DNA of 9,407 nt, taken from NCBI GenBank assembly GCA_019309945.1, contig JAFDFH010000174.1, forward strand, positions 1 to 9,407, given 5' to 3'. The notes beneath the pieces are model-generated. The model saw only the letters and a list, made by a program, of their open reading frames with translations, was not told the origin of the DNA and did no database searches. A program made the position numbers and the translations under genes. Shown here in pieces: positions 1-6,296 of this stretch. The stretch comes from Deltaproteobacteria bacterium. GTDB taxonomy: Bacteria; Desulfobacterota; Desulfobacteria; Desulfobacterales; JAFDFH01. Each line of letters starts with the position of its first letter. The first letter of the stretch is position 1.

Positions 1-250
1 GGTCACGATTGGACGTCTTGGATAATGCTGCAATCGGAATGGTAATCACCGGTTTTCAATTGTCGTTATTCGGATGTTTAATGTCGTATTTGCCACTTTT
101 CAGAACTAATACTTTTAACCTAAGTATAGGTCAAGTTTTATCTTCGCTATGATAGATTTTTACTGGTCGTGAAAATGGGAATGCAAATCCTGTAGAGGGG
201 ACATCGCTTGAATGGAAAAATCGGTACTATTCAACCCTATCAAAATGGAG

Positions 251-256
251 TATAAT
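251..256 (+). promoter_or_regulatory. Putative -10 element for the MaoC-like gene
   Basis: A perfect TATAAT lies 37 bases before the ATG at 294, which would give a leader of roughly 30 bases. The -35 match is poor (TTCAAC at 230-235, spacing 15). An in-frame upstream ATG at 255 overlaps this box, which argues that 255 is not the true start. Seen directly; promoter activity is inferred. Confidence 0.45.
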
Positions 257-293
257 GGTAAGGGAATCACAGCAAACAAGGAAAGGAGCCACC

Positions 294-716
294 ATGCAGC
301 CAAAGACCATTTCTCAGGGAAAACCCGGTGAAAAATTCGTGACCGATCCCAAAACGATCACCGAAGAAGAACAAACCCAATTCTGCCATATCACGGCCAA
401 CACCCTGCCCATCTTCCTGACCGATGAAGACGCCCAGTCCAAGGGATGGGAGCGGCGCCTGGTTCCCGGCGTGATGACCATGTCGTGCAGCATTGGGTTG
501 ATGGAACAGGCCGGATTTCTGGACGATATCATCGCCTTCATGGCGGTGGAGAAGCTGCGCTACCTGGCACCGGTATACATCGGCGACACCCTGCACGTAG
601 AAGTGGAGTTCATGGACAAAAAGCCGACCAAGGACAGCCGCCGCAGCATCATCTTCTACAAATTCCAGACTTTCAATCAGGACGGCCATCCCGTGCTGGA
701 AGCTCAGAACACCTGA
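294..716 (+). CDS. MaoC-like hot-dog fold protein, probable acyl-CoA-binding or dehydratase-like
   Basis: A 140-residue protein of single-domain MaoC size (about 140-160). The hot-dog fold signature is visible: a hydratase-like segment at residues 34-47, the central-helix start VPGV at 57-60, and strand-forming DTLHVEVEF at 98-106. The start at 294 is preceded by AAGGAG with a 5-base spacer; an in-frame ATG at 255 lies inside the -10 box and is less likely. In family (R)-hydratases the catalytic Asp and His sit in a GDxNPxH motif. Here that segment reads ANTLPIFLTD, so Asp aligns with Asn and His with Phe. It may therefore be a non-catalytic or divergent acyl-thioester-binding member. The protein ends right after EAQNT, a little short for the family. 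The TGA stop is followed by four sense codons and a TAA (see findings). It stands alone on its strand. Confidence 0.82.
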   Translation: MQPKTISQGKPGEKFVTDPKTITEEEQTQFCHITANTLPIFLTDEDAQSKGWERRLVPGVMTMSCSIGLMEQAGFLDDIIAFMAVEKLRYLAPVYIGDTLHVEVEFMDKKPTKDSRRSIIFYKFQTFNQDGHPVLEAQNT

Positions 717-730
717 CTGTGCATGGCATA

Positions 731-748
731 AGTTTCCGGACGGAAACT
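731..748 (+). terminator. Hairpin after the MaoC-like stop; terminator or SECIS-like
   Basis: A perfect 7-bp stem (AGTTTCC 731-737 with GGAAACT 742-748) closes a GGAC tetraloop. A T-rich run, TATTTTTT at 753-760, follows 4 bases later, so the simplest reading is a weak intrinsic terminator. Its apical loop also begins 21 bases after the TGA at 714-716 and starts with GG, which fits the loose bacterial selenocysteine-insertion rules. Confidence 0.45.
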
Positions 749-840
749 CGAATATTTTTTCACCAAATCTTAATATCTACATGTCTGCCACGGGCTGAAG
801 ATTGCTTGAACACTATGGATTTTTCATCGTCGAGGTTTAA

Positions 841-1008
841 ATAAGTTGGAAAGTTGGCGTCATTCAGTGTAGTGAAGGGATCGATCTGGCGGGCAAACGG
901 CTCTCCGCTGTTGTCATTGTAAGGGTGGGGCTGCCTGGAATTTCACCTGAAAGGGAACTCATCCGGGAATATTTTACAGCATACAACCGCTCGGGTCATG
1001 AAGAATAA
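841..1008 (+). pseudogene. Internal fragment of a DinG/XPD-type ATP-dependent helicase
   Basis: One reading frame between the TAA at 838 and the TAA at 1006 encodes SEGIDLAGKRLSAVVIV from 871, then VGLPGISPERELIREYF ending at 975. This matches the motif V region of the C-terminal helicase domain of DinG/XPD-like superfamily 2 helicases, where the family typically reads EGIDLPG, then VGLPxISPER, then a YF. The nucleotide-binding domain, the iron-sulfur region and the downstream QxxGRxIR motif VI are all missing. After the YF the sequence drifts into TAYNRSGHEE and stops. The scrap is too short to function, so this is a decayed internal fragment with both ends lost. It is one of two gene scraps flanking the epoxide hydrolase. 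Confident as a family match; how it arose is inferred. Confidence 0.72.
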
Positions 1009-1028
1009 AATCCCTGGGGATTTTGTTT
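1003..1028. terminator. Possible bidirectional terminator hairpin
   Basis: An inverted repeat pairs 1003-1013 with 1018-1028 (core AAAATCC and GGATTTT, loop CTGG, extended by A-T and G-T pairs). It lies between the convergent MaoC-like gene and epoxide hydrolase. The arms are A/T-rich at the base, as in bidirectional terminators, but the GC core is short and no clean T-run follows the stem. Confidence 0.35.
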
Positions 1029-1098
1029 CATGCACAAATAACCATAAATAAAGCTCAGCTTTGACCGTATTTGAAGGCCATGGGGCCCTTGCCCGAAA

Positions 1099-2256
1099 TC
1101 ATCTCAAATCTCGGAAAAGGGATCTGATATCTTCAACAAGTCGTTCAGGTTGCTCGAGCGCAGCAAAGTGGCCTCCCGAGAGCATGGGTGTCCAGCGTTT
1201 CACGTTGAAAACCCGTTCCGCCCATTCTCTTGGCGGTCGCAGGATTTCGCCTGGAAAAGATGCGATCCCCGTCGGTACGGTAATTTTTTCACCGCGGCCC
1301 AAACGCCAGGGGTGGTGACGGAGCTGATAATAGAGGTAGAATGAGCTGTTGATCGTATTGGTTACCCAATAGATCATAATATTGGTCAACAGATCCTCTT
1401 TGGCGACCCGGTTTTCGATGCCGCCGTTGCAATCCGTCCAGGTATGAAATTTTTCTACAATCCAGGCGGCAAGGCCGACGGGTGAATCGCTTAAGCCAAA
1501 GGACAGGGTCTGGGGTTTTGTCCCCTGAATCCACTGATATCCGGTTTCTGTCTTTTGAAATGCGTCAGCTTCTTTTAAAAATGCTTCTTCGGCCTCAGAG
1601 AGTTTCGTGCGTTCGGCGGGATGCGGGGCGACCGGAAGCATGTTTAGATGAATACCCACCAGCTTTTCCGGGTGGGCATACCCCAACCGGGCGGTGATAA
1701 ACGAACCCCAATCCCCTCCCTGGGCTGCAAAGCGTGAATATCCAAGCACATCGGTCATCAGGTAGGCAAACAGATTGGCGATGTCTTCTATGCCCAGGCG
1801 TCGCTGGTTGGGGGTGTGCGAAAAACCATAGCCCGGCAATGACGGCGCCACGACGGTAAAAGCGTCACGGGGATCGCCACCGTATCGGGCCGGATCTGTG
1901 AGCGGTCCGATTATTTTGACAAATTCACAAATAGAACCCGGCCATCCGTGACTGATAAGCAAAGGGAGGGGATCCGGTCCTACCCCCTGATGGTGAATGA
2001 AATGCAGGTTAATGTCCTCCTTCCAAACCCTGAACTGCGGGAAGGTGTTTAAAAGACGTTCTTGGGTTCGCCAATCATAGTCATTCTGCCAGTAGGCGAT
2101 CAATTCCTTTAGATACGCTAAATTCGTACCGTATTGCCAGTCGGTTCCCGGCATTTCATCCGGCCACCGGGTCAAAGACAGCCGCCGGGAGAGATCGTTA
2201 AGAATGTCATCCGATATCTTAATCGTGAATGGTTGTGGCGTATAACTGGAATCCAT
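1099..2256 (-). CDS. Epoxide hydrolase, microsomal (EPHX1/EHN) type alpha/beta-hydrolase
   Basis: Protein of 385 residues, full length for bacterial members of the microsomal epoxide hydrolase family, which open epoxides to diols through a covalent ester. An N-terminal EHN domain (residues about 9-115, with LSLTRWPDE) precedes the alpha/beta-hydrolase core. The oxyanion motif HGWPGS is at 103-108, the nucleophile Asp182 in GGDWGS, the probable acid Glu337 in FPGE, and the catalytic His363 in GGHFAALE. Epoxide-orienting tyrosines are expected at Tyr240 (GYQWIQ) and in the FYLYY stretch near 307. No signal peptide or membrane anchor is seen, so it is probably cytosolic. The start at 2256 has GGAGGGAG 8 bases upstream; an in-frame ATG at 2274 overlaps that site and is rejected. 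Substrate unknown. It is a single gene lying between two gene scraps of opposite strand, so it may be an acquired detoxification or catabolic gene (inference). Confidence 0.93.
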   Translation of the reverse strand: MDSSYTPQPFTIKISDDILNDLSRRLSLTRWPDEMPGTDWQYGTNLAYLKELIAYWQNDYDWRTQERLLNTFPQFRVWKEDINLHFIHHQGVGPDPLPLLISHGWPGSICEFVKIIGPLTDPARYGGDPRDAFTVVAPSLPGYGFSHTPNQRRLGIEDIANLFAYLMTDVLGYSRFAAQGGDWGSFITARLGYAHPEKLVGIHLNMLPVAPHPAERTKLSEAEEAFLKEADAFQKTETGYQWIQGTKPQTLSFGLSDSPVGLAAWIVEKFHTWTDCNGGIENRVAKEDLLTNIMIYWVTNTINSSFYLYYQLRHHPWRLGRGEKITVPTGIASFPGEILRPPREWAERVFNVKRWTPMLSGGHFAALEQPERLVEDIRSLFRDLR

Positions 2257-2293
2257 ATGTGTTTCTCCCTCCATCTATTTTGAAAATGTTTAA

Positions 2294-2470
2294 TTTTACC
2301 GGGTGGACAAGGCGAGGAGCCGACATCTGGGGGGAACAGGCTTAGGGCTTGCAATCGTCAAGCACATTGCACAAGCCCACGGAGGCAATGTAACGGTGGA
2401 AAGCACGCCGGGAACGGGAAGCAAATTCGAAATTCACCTGCCAAGAAATGATTTAAACGTCCAAACATAA
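2294..2470 (+). pseudogene. 3' fragment of a PhoR-like sensor histidine kinase
   Basis: The frame directly after the TAA at 2291 reads FYRVDKARS, then GGTGLGLAIVKHIAQAHGG, VTVESTPGTGS and FEIHLP, ending at the TAA of 2468-2470. This is the end of a HATPase_c domain: the F-box-like FYR(V)DKARS, the G2 box GTGLGLAIV and the closing strand. The HisKA dimerisation helix, the phospho-accepting His, the N box and the G1 box are absent, and an in-frame stop lies just before Phe. About 58 codons remain, too few for activity. It runs antisense to the 5' region of the epoxide hydrolase. The family match is clear from the sequence; whether a deletion or an insertion removed the rest cannot be seen here. 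Confidence 0.85.
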
Positions 2471-2519
2471 GCTGGATAATCATCTTCGCCTACCATCAAT
2501 TAAGCACAGGTAGGGTCCA

Positions 2520-2646
2520 TCCATAAATGGTCTTTTTGCCCAATATCTGCGTTATGCTAAAAAAATAATCCTCGGAATATCAAACATATGCCTGCGGTAA
2601 AATTTTTCGCAGGCCTTGATCTCGAACAAAAATCCTCATTTATGGA
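2520..2646. repeat. Palindromic intergenic repeat, copy A
   Basis: The element is bounded by a perfect 10-bp inverted repeat, TCCATAAATG at 2520-2529 and CATTTATGGA at 2637-2646. Inside is a hairpin, GCCTGCG (2590-2596) with CGCAGGC (2608-2614). Bases 2534-2627 match a second copy at 6127-6233, at about three-quarters identity over the first 70 bases, including shared blocks TCTGCGT and AATCCTCG. It sits just past the 3' end of the UbiB gene. Non-coding; no transposase seen. Confidence 0.7.
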
Positions 2647-2667
2647 CTGACACTAGGTAGTTTACAC

Positions 2668-4365
2668 CTATAATCGACCTTTTCTTAAAATCGCTACCAG
2701 AAGCCAGATCCCCATCAGGGCGGCTGCTAAAAATCCAATAATGCCGATCAGAGATATCCCATACATGAAAGGCGGGATTTTGGATATCACGATCAGGGCT
2801 GAGCCAACAATCAGCGCGGCAATAATAATTGAAAAGGATATCCGGTTGCTGATTTGGTCGTAGGTTCCAAGCATTGTTTCGAGGCTTTTATGTTCAAATT
2901 TTAAACTCAGCTTTTGCTGTCGGACCAGACGTGCAATTTCAAGCAGATCTCTTGGAAACTTCTGAACAAAATGCAGCAAATCGCCCGCGGTCCTGAAAAT
3001 ATCTTCCGAGATCCGCTGAGGGTTGTATCTTGCCAGCTTAACCCGTTCAATAAATGGTGTTGTCTGTGCAATCATGTCAAAATCCGGATCAAGCATGAGC
3101 CCAATACCTTCAATAGTGCCCAAGGCCTTCATCATCAAAAAAAGATCGGCCGGTATCATGAGGCGATGACGAGAAGCCAGGTCAAGGATCTGGTGCAGAA
3201 GTTTGCCGATCTCGATATCCTTCAGCGGTTTGTAAAGATGCCGCCCGATGAAATCCGCGAATTCTCTTTCAAGCAGGCGAATGTCCGGCTCCTGTTCATA
3301 TTCGGTGAGTTTGAGTAACACCTGGGTTGCCCGTATTTCGTCCCGGTGAACCACGGTGTCGATCAGATCAACGAAATCCTCACGGGTCTGCCTGTCAACC
3401 GTGCCGACCATTCCAAAGTCGAGCAAACAGACCACGTTATTCGGCAGTATAAAAATATTGCCCGGATGGGGGTCGGCATGAAAAAAACCGTAATCGAAAA
3501 CCTGTCGTAAGAGTAAATACGCTCCACGGGCACAAATGACCTTGCGATCCAGCCCGGCCGCTTCCAGCCGGTTCAGTTCGGACACTTTAATACCGTCCAC
3601 GAGTTCCGTTGTAAGAACGCGTTCTGTCGTCGTGTCACGAAAGACCTTGGGAATATAAATGGTGGAATCATCCAAAAAATTCCGGGCAAACCGTTCCATG
3701 TGGGTGGCTTCAAGGTTATAATCGATTTCCCTTTCAAGGGTACGGGCAAATTCCTCCACGATTCTTACCGGACGCTGTATGGAAAGCTCTTCGATATGAC
3801 GTTCCATCAGGGTTGCCAGATGAAGCATGATTTCAAGATCTACTTCTATTATTTTTCGAATACCGGGGCGTTGCACTTTCACCGCAACCGCTTCACCATC
3901 TGCGAAGCAGGCCTTGTGAACCTGCCCGATTGAAGCCGATGCCAAGGGAATTTTTTCAAAAACCTCAAACAGTTCCTCATGCGAGGATCCCAATTCTGCT
4001 TCAATGATTGCGGCGATACTGTCGAATGGACTGGGCGGCACTTCATCCTGCAATTTGGACAGCTCTTCGATGAAATCCACCGGTATCAAATCCGGACGCG
4101 TAGACAGCACCTGACCGAACTTTATATAGGTTGGTCCTAATTCTTCAAATGCCATTCTAACCCTTTCCGCCCGGGTCAGTTTTTCAACCCGCTCCCGTCG
4201 TTTCCGTGAAATCATTTGAAGACCGACTTCAATGTACTGGTCTATTTTCAGCCGTTCGACAAGATCTCCAAAGCCATACTTGAAAAGAATCGTCAAGATC
4301 TGTCGATAGCGGTTAAGGTGACGGTAAGTTCGGCCAATAACACCGATTTTGCGGATACTTAGCAT
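2668..4365 (-). CDS. ubiB: UbiB/ABC1 (AarF) family atypical protein kinase
   Basis: Protein of 565 residues from the ATG at 4365. UbiB-family proteins are atypical kinase/ATPases that support isoprenoid quinone synthesis or lipid transport; in an anaerobe the quinone would probably be menaquinone (inference). Visible marks: KxGQ motif KFGQ at 82-85, the Ala-rich nucleotide loop ASASIGQVH starting near 142, the lysine in VAVKVQRPG (Lys163), catalytic loop HADPHPGN at 296-303, and DFGMVG from 316. Two hydrophobic helices near 510-529 and 536-559 form the C-terminal membrane anchor usual for the family. An in-frame TTG at 4389 would add 8 residues. Neither start has a clear ribosome binding site, and the ATG is preferred because MLSIRKIG resembles family starts. 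It lies 153 bases downstream of the acyl-CoA dehydrogenase on the same strand, with an inverted repeat between them. Confidence 0.93.
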   Translation of the reverse strand: MLSIRKIGVIGRTYRHLNRYRQILTILFKYGFGDLVERLKIDQYIEVGLQMISRKRRERVEKLTRAERVRMAFEELGPTYIKFGQVLSTRPDLIPVDFIEELSKLQDEVPPSPFDSIAAIIEAELGSSHEELFEVFEKIPLASASIGQVHKACFADGEAVAVKVQRPGIRKIIEVDLEIMLHLATLMERHIEELSIQRPVRIVEEFARTLEREIDYNLEATHMERFARNFLDDSTIYIPKVFRDTTTERVLTTELVDGIKVSELNRLEAAGLDRKVICARGAYLLLRQVFDYGFFHADPHPGNIFILPNNVVCLLDFGMVGTVDRQTREDFVDLIDTVVHRDEIRATQVLLKLTEYEQEPDIRLLEREFADFIGRHLYKPLKDIEIGKLLHQILDLASRHRLMIPADLFLMMKALGTIEGIGLMLDPDFDMIAQTTPFIERVKLARYNPQRISEDIFRTAGDLLHFVQKFPRDLLEIARLVRQQKLSLKFEHKSLETMLGTYDQISNRISFSIIIAALIVGSALIVISKIPPFMYGISLIGIIGFLAAALMGIWLLVAILRKGRL

Positions 4366-4423
4366 TTTAATAAAAGAGTGGCTTAACAAAGGTTGTTTTT
4401 AAACCGGAACCAAAAATATTTGC

Positions 4424-4493
4424 CGCCAAGTCACAAAGACGCGAAGGATTTTATTTTTTTATTCTTTCTTAGTGTCCTGGTGTCTTTGTGGCG
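4424..4493. repeat. Inverted repeat between acyl-CoA dehydrogenase and ubiB
   Basis: The left arm beginning CGCCAAGTCACAAAGACG (4424-4441) and the right arm ending GTGTCTTTGTGGCG (4480-4493) are imperfect inverses built on CACAAAGAC/GTGTCTTTGTG. The loop is T-rich (around 4449-4467). It could fold in a transcript running from the dehydrogenase into ubiB and act as an attenuator or processing site (inference). Arms seen directly. Confidence 0.6.
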
Positions 4494-4518
4494 AGAAAAA
4501 AAGGTCGGCGTTCAGGCA

Positions 4519-5673
4519 CTATTTAAGCTTGCCGACAACGGCACCCGCAATCGTGTTTTTCTGGATCTCTTTGGTACCTTCATAGATTTCGGTAATCTTG
4601 GCATCCCGGTAGAATCGTTCAACTTCGTATTCAGTCATGTATCCGTACCCTCCCAGCAGCTGTATGGCTTCATCGGCGACTTCGACAGCACTGCGGGCGG
4701 CATACATCTTTGCCATCGATGTCAGCTTGGGATCCATTCGGCCCTGGTCAAAGTTCCAGGCCGCCTTGTAAGTGATCAGTCTTGAAAGCTCGATTTTCGT
4801 AGCCATATCTGCAAGTTTATGCTGGGTGACCTGAAATTCTGCGATTTTTTTCCCGAACTGTTCTCTCTGCTTTACATAATCCAGCGCACGATCAAAAGCA
4901 CCCTGAGCGATTCCAAGCGCCTGGGCAGCCACCAGAATCCGGCTTTCGTCAAAAAATTCTAGTACCTGATAGAATCCTTTGCCTTCTTTTCCAATTAGAT
5001 TGGAAGCAGGAACCCGCACATCCTTAAAGTTAACCTCGGTTGTGCTCATCAATCGGATGCCCATCTTTGCTCCAATATCGGTGGTGGACAACCCTTCACG
5101 TTCCGCTTCCACAAGCAACATACTGATGCCCCGGTAACTTGGTTTAACATCTGCATCGGTCTGACAAAGGACGGTATAATAACCGGCCAGTCCTCCGTTG
5201 GTAATAAACGTTTTGGTACCGTTGATGACCCATTCATCGCCGTCTTTTACGGCTGTCGTATCCATAAAAGTGATATCCGAACCGTGATCCGGTTCGGTAA
5301 ACGCGCCCGCTGAAAGCATCTTCGCTTCCGCAACAGGCGGAAGGAGTCTTTCTTTCAATTCATCACTGCCAAAGCGCAAAATACATTCAGAAGCAAAATT
5401 GGAAAGTATTACCGCACTCCCAATCGACGAATCCCCGCGGCAGAATTCTTCGGCAACGAGGATATTCTCCAGGACGCCCAGTCCCTGCCCGGAATATTCT
5501 TCGGGAAAATGAATACCGATAAATCCAAGATCTCCTGCCTTTTGCCAGATTTTTTTCGGAAATTCATGGTTTTTTTCCAGTTCAAGGGCAAGCTCTTTGT
5601 CAAATTCTCCTTTGGCGAAATCCCTTGCAGCTTTCTGAATCTCTTTTTGCGATTTATTAAGTTCAAAATCCAT
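4519..5673 (-). CDS. Acyl-CoA dehydrogenase (FAD-dependent)
   Basis: Protein of 384 residues, the usual size for soluble acyl-CoA dehydrogenases that form the 2,3 double bond of acyl-CoA and pass electrons to electron-transferring flavoprotein. Landmarks: FAD/substrate motif AFTEPDHGSD at 124-133, WVINGTKTFITNG at 148-160, Arg270 and the QFGKKI segment, the LGGYGY flavin-contact motif at 340-345, and the catalytic base Glu365 in EIYEGTKEIQ. The His in the TEPDHGSD segment replaces the more common Ala or Gly. Substrate chain length cannot be fixed from sequence alone; a short-chain, aromatic-derived or dicarboxylic substrate is possible. Start 5673 is preferred: GAGGGGGA lies 7 bases upstream. 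The open frame runs 35 codons further upstream, but into a palindromic repeat. The partner electron-transferring flavoprotein genes are not in the window. Confidence 0.94.
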   Translation of the reverse strand: MDFELNKSQKEIQKAARDFAKGEFDKELALELEKNHEFPKKIWQKAGDLGFIGIHFPEEYSGQGLGVLENILVAEEFCRGDSSIGSAVILSNFASECILRFGSDELKERLLPPVAEAKMLSAGAFTEPDHGSDITFMDTTAVKDGDEWVINGTKTFITNGGLAGYYTVLCQTDADVKPSYRGISMLLVEAEREGLSTTDIGAKMGIRLMSTTEVNFKDVRVPASNLIGKEGKGFYQVLEFFDESRILVAAQALGIAQGAFDRALDYVKQREQFGKKIAEFQVTQHKLADMATKIELSRLITYKAAWNFDQGRMDPKLTSMAKMYAARSAVEVADEAIQLLGGYGYMTEYEVERFYRDAKITEIYEGTKEIQKNTIAGAVVGKLK

Positions 5674-5713
5674 GTTTTTATCCCCCTCAAGATTGATTTT
5701 TTCAGAATGAAAC

Positions 5714-5841
5714 TTGATGAACTCGTAAAAAGTCCGATTTAGACGGTTTTGTAAAAAGTTCAAATTTAAGGCGTGCAAATTTTGTAATCATGAGGCGTAC
5801 TTATCGTACGTTGAATGATTGCGAAATTTTACGAAACCGTC
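5714..5841. repeat. Palindromic repeat element with TTGATGA terminus
   Basis: The left end TTGATGAACTCGTAAAAA (5714-5731) recurs inverted at 8149-8166 with 16 of 18 bases matching. Internally, 5742-5756 and 5827-5841 are inverse with one mismatch (14 of 15). A second nested palindrome is centred at 5803 (CGTAC-TTATC-GTACG, flanked by AATCAT and ATGATT). The dehydrogenase leader runs through it, so its mRNA may carry this structure. Confidence 0.7.
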
Positions 5842-5877
5842 AAACTTGGCAAAAGCTAACATATGACCCGGTTTAAT

Positions 5878-5905
5878 GCAAGGAGTTTGAATCCCTTGCC
5901 TTTTT
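5878..5905 (+). terminator. Weak terminator-like hairpin
   Basis: GCAAGG (5878-5883) pairs with CCTTGC (5894-5899) across a 10-base loop and is followed by CTTTTT. On the plus strand it resembles an intrinsic terminator, but no plus-strand gene lies before it, so its role is unclear. Confidence 0.3.
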
Positions 5906-6024
5906 CACGAAGTTCGAAAAAACAAAAAGAAAATACCAATGGACGTATTCAGATAAAAGTTACTTGACTGTTTTGTCCAACTGGCCTAATTGTCCAGGAT
6001 CTTCAATGTACAGAAACGTTTACT

Positions 6025-6100
6025 GGTTTACAGGTTCAGTGTTGTTTTTCTTTTACCAACCTTCACTGACTCCGAACCTTGAACCTCTTAACCTGTAAAC
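6025..6100. repeat. Inverted repeat with GTTTACAGGTT arms
   Basis: GTTTACAGGTT at 6026-6036 and AACCTGTAAAC at 6090-6100 are perfect 11-bp inverses. Inner segments TTCAGTG (6035-6041) and CACTGA (6064-6069) also complement, and GAACCT occurs twice (6074 and 6081). This is a hairpin-forming intergenic repeat with internal duplication; no coding role. Confidence 0.6.
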
Positions 6101-6126
6101 ACCTGAGCCAATTTCAAAACGTCCCA

Positions 6127-6233
6127 TTTTGCACAATCTCTGCGTCAGGCTCAAATTTTAATCCTCGAAATACGCTATGTATTCCTGTGGTTAAACCTGA
6201 TTTAAAATTTGGTCGCCTTCCTTGACCTTGAAC
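6127..6233. repeat. Palindromic intergenic repeat, copy B
   Basis: This aligns with 2534-2627: shared blocks TTTTGC, CAAT, TCTGCGT, AATCCTCG and CCTG run in the same order, and both end near CTTGA followed by GAAC. About 13 extra bases sit in the middle relative to copy A. It ends about 60 bases before the cooC start, and an open frame extending cooC upstream to 6222 would run into it. Confidence 0.65.
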
Positions 6234-6296
6234 AAACTGAAACGTTTTGAAACTGGCTCACCTATATTAATTTTTTATGAAAGGTCAACAAATCTT

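Larger units (their letters stand above)
5674..6296. other. Gene-free region packed with repeats
   Basis: Between the divergent dehydrogenase and cooC genes no frame looks coding. The region holds a palindromic element (5714-5841), a small hairpin with a T-run (5878-5905), the 7-mer TTGTCCA repeated 17 bases apart (5973 and 5990), an inverted repeat (6025-6100) and copy B of the element at 2534-2627 (6127-6233). Promoters for both flanking genes must lie here, but I found none with good -35 and -10 boxes. TATATT at 6263-6268 is the only fair -10 candidate before cooC. Confidence 0.7.

Noticed and set aside
3..152. A 49-codon frame open to the left window edge on the plus strand
   Set aside because: No recognisable motif, low-complexity hydrophobic content and no supporting context; chance openness in A/T-rich DNA explains it.
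255..293. Upstream ATG at 255 as start of the MaoC-like gene
   Set aside because: It overlaps a perfect TATAAT box, while the ATG at 294 has AAGGAG at ideal spacing and fits family length.
5674..5778. Extension of the acyl-CoA dehydrogenase to an upstream ATG at 5778
   Set aside because: The extra residues derive from a palindromic repeat, and a strong ribosome binding site precedes the ATG at 5673.
5878..5900. Resemblance to a tRNA T-arm (GTTTGAATCC flanked by a stem)
   Set aside because: No acceptor, D-arm or anticodon arm can be drawn around it; it is better read as a simple hairpin.
6222..6296. Extension of cooC to an upstream start at 6222
   Set aside because: The start would lie at the end of repeat copy B, and CooC-type proteins begin a few residues before the P-loop.
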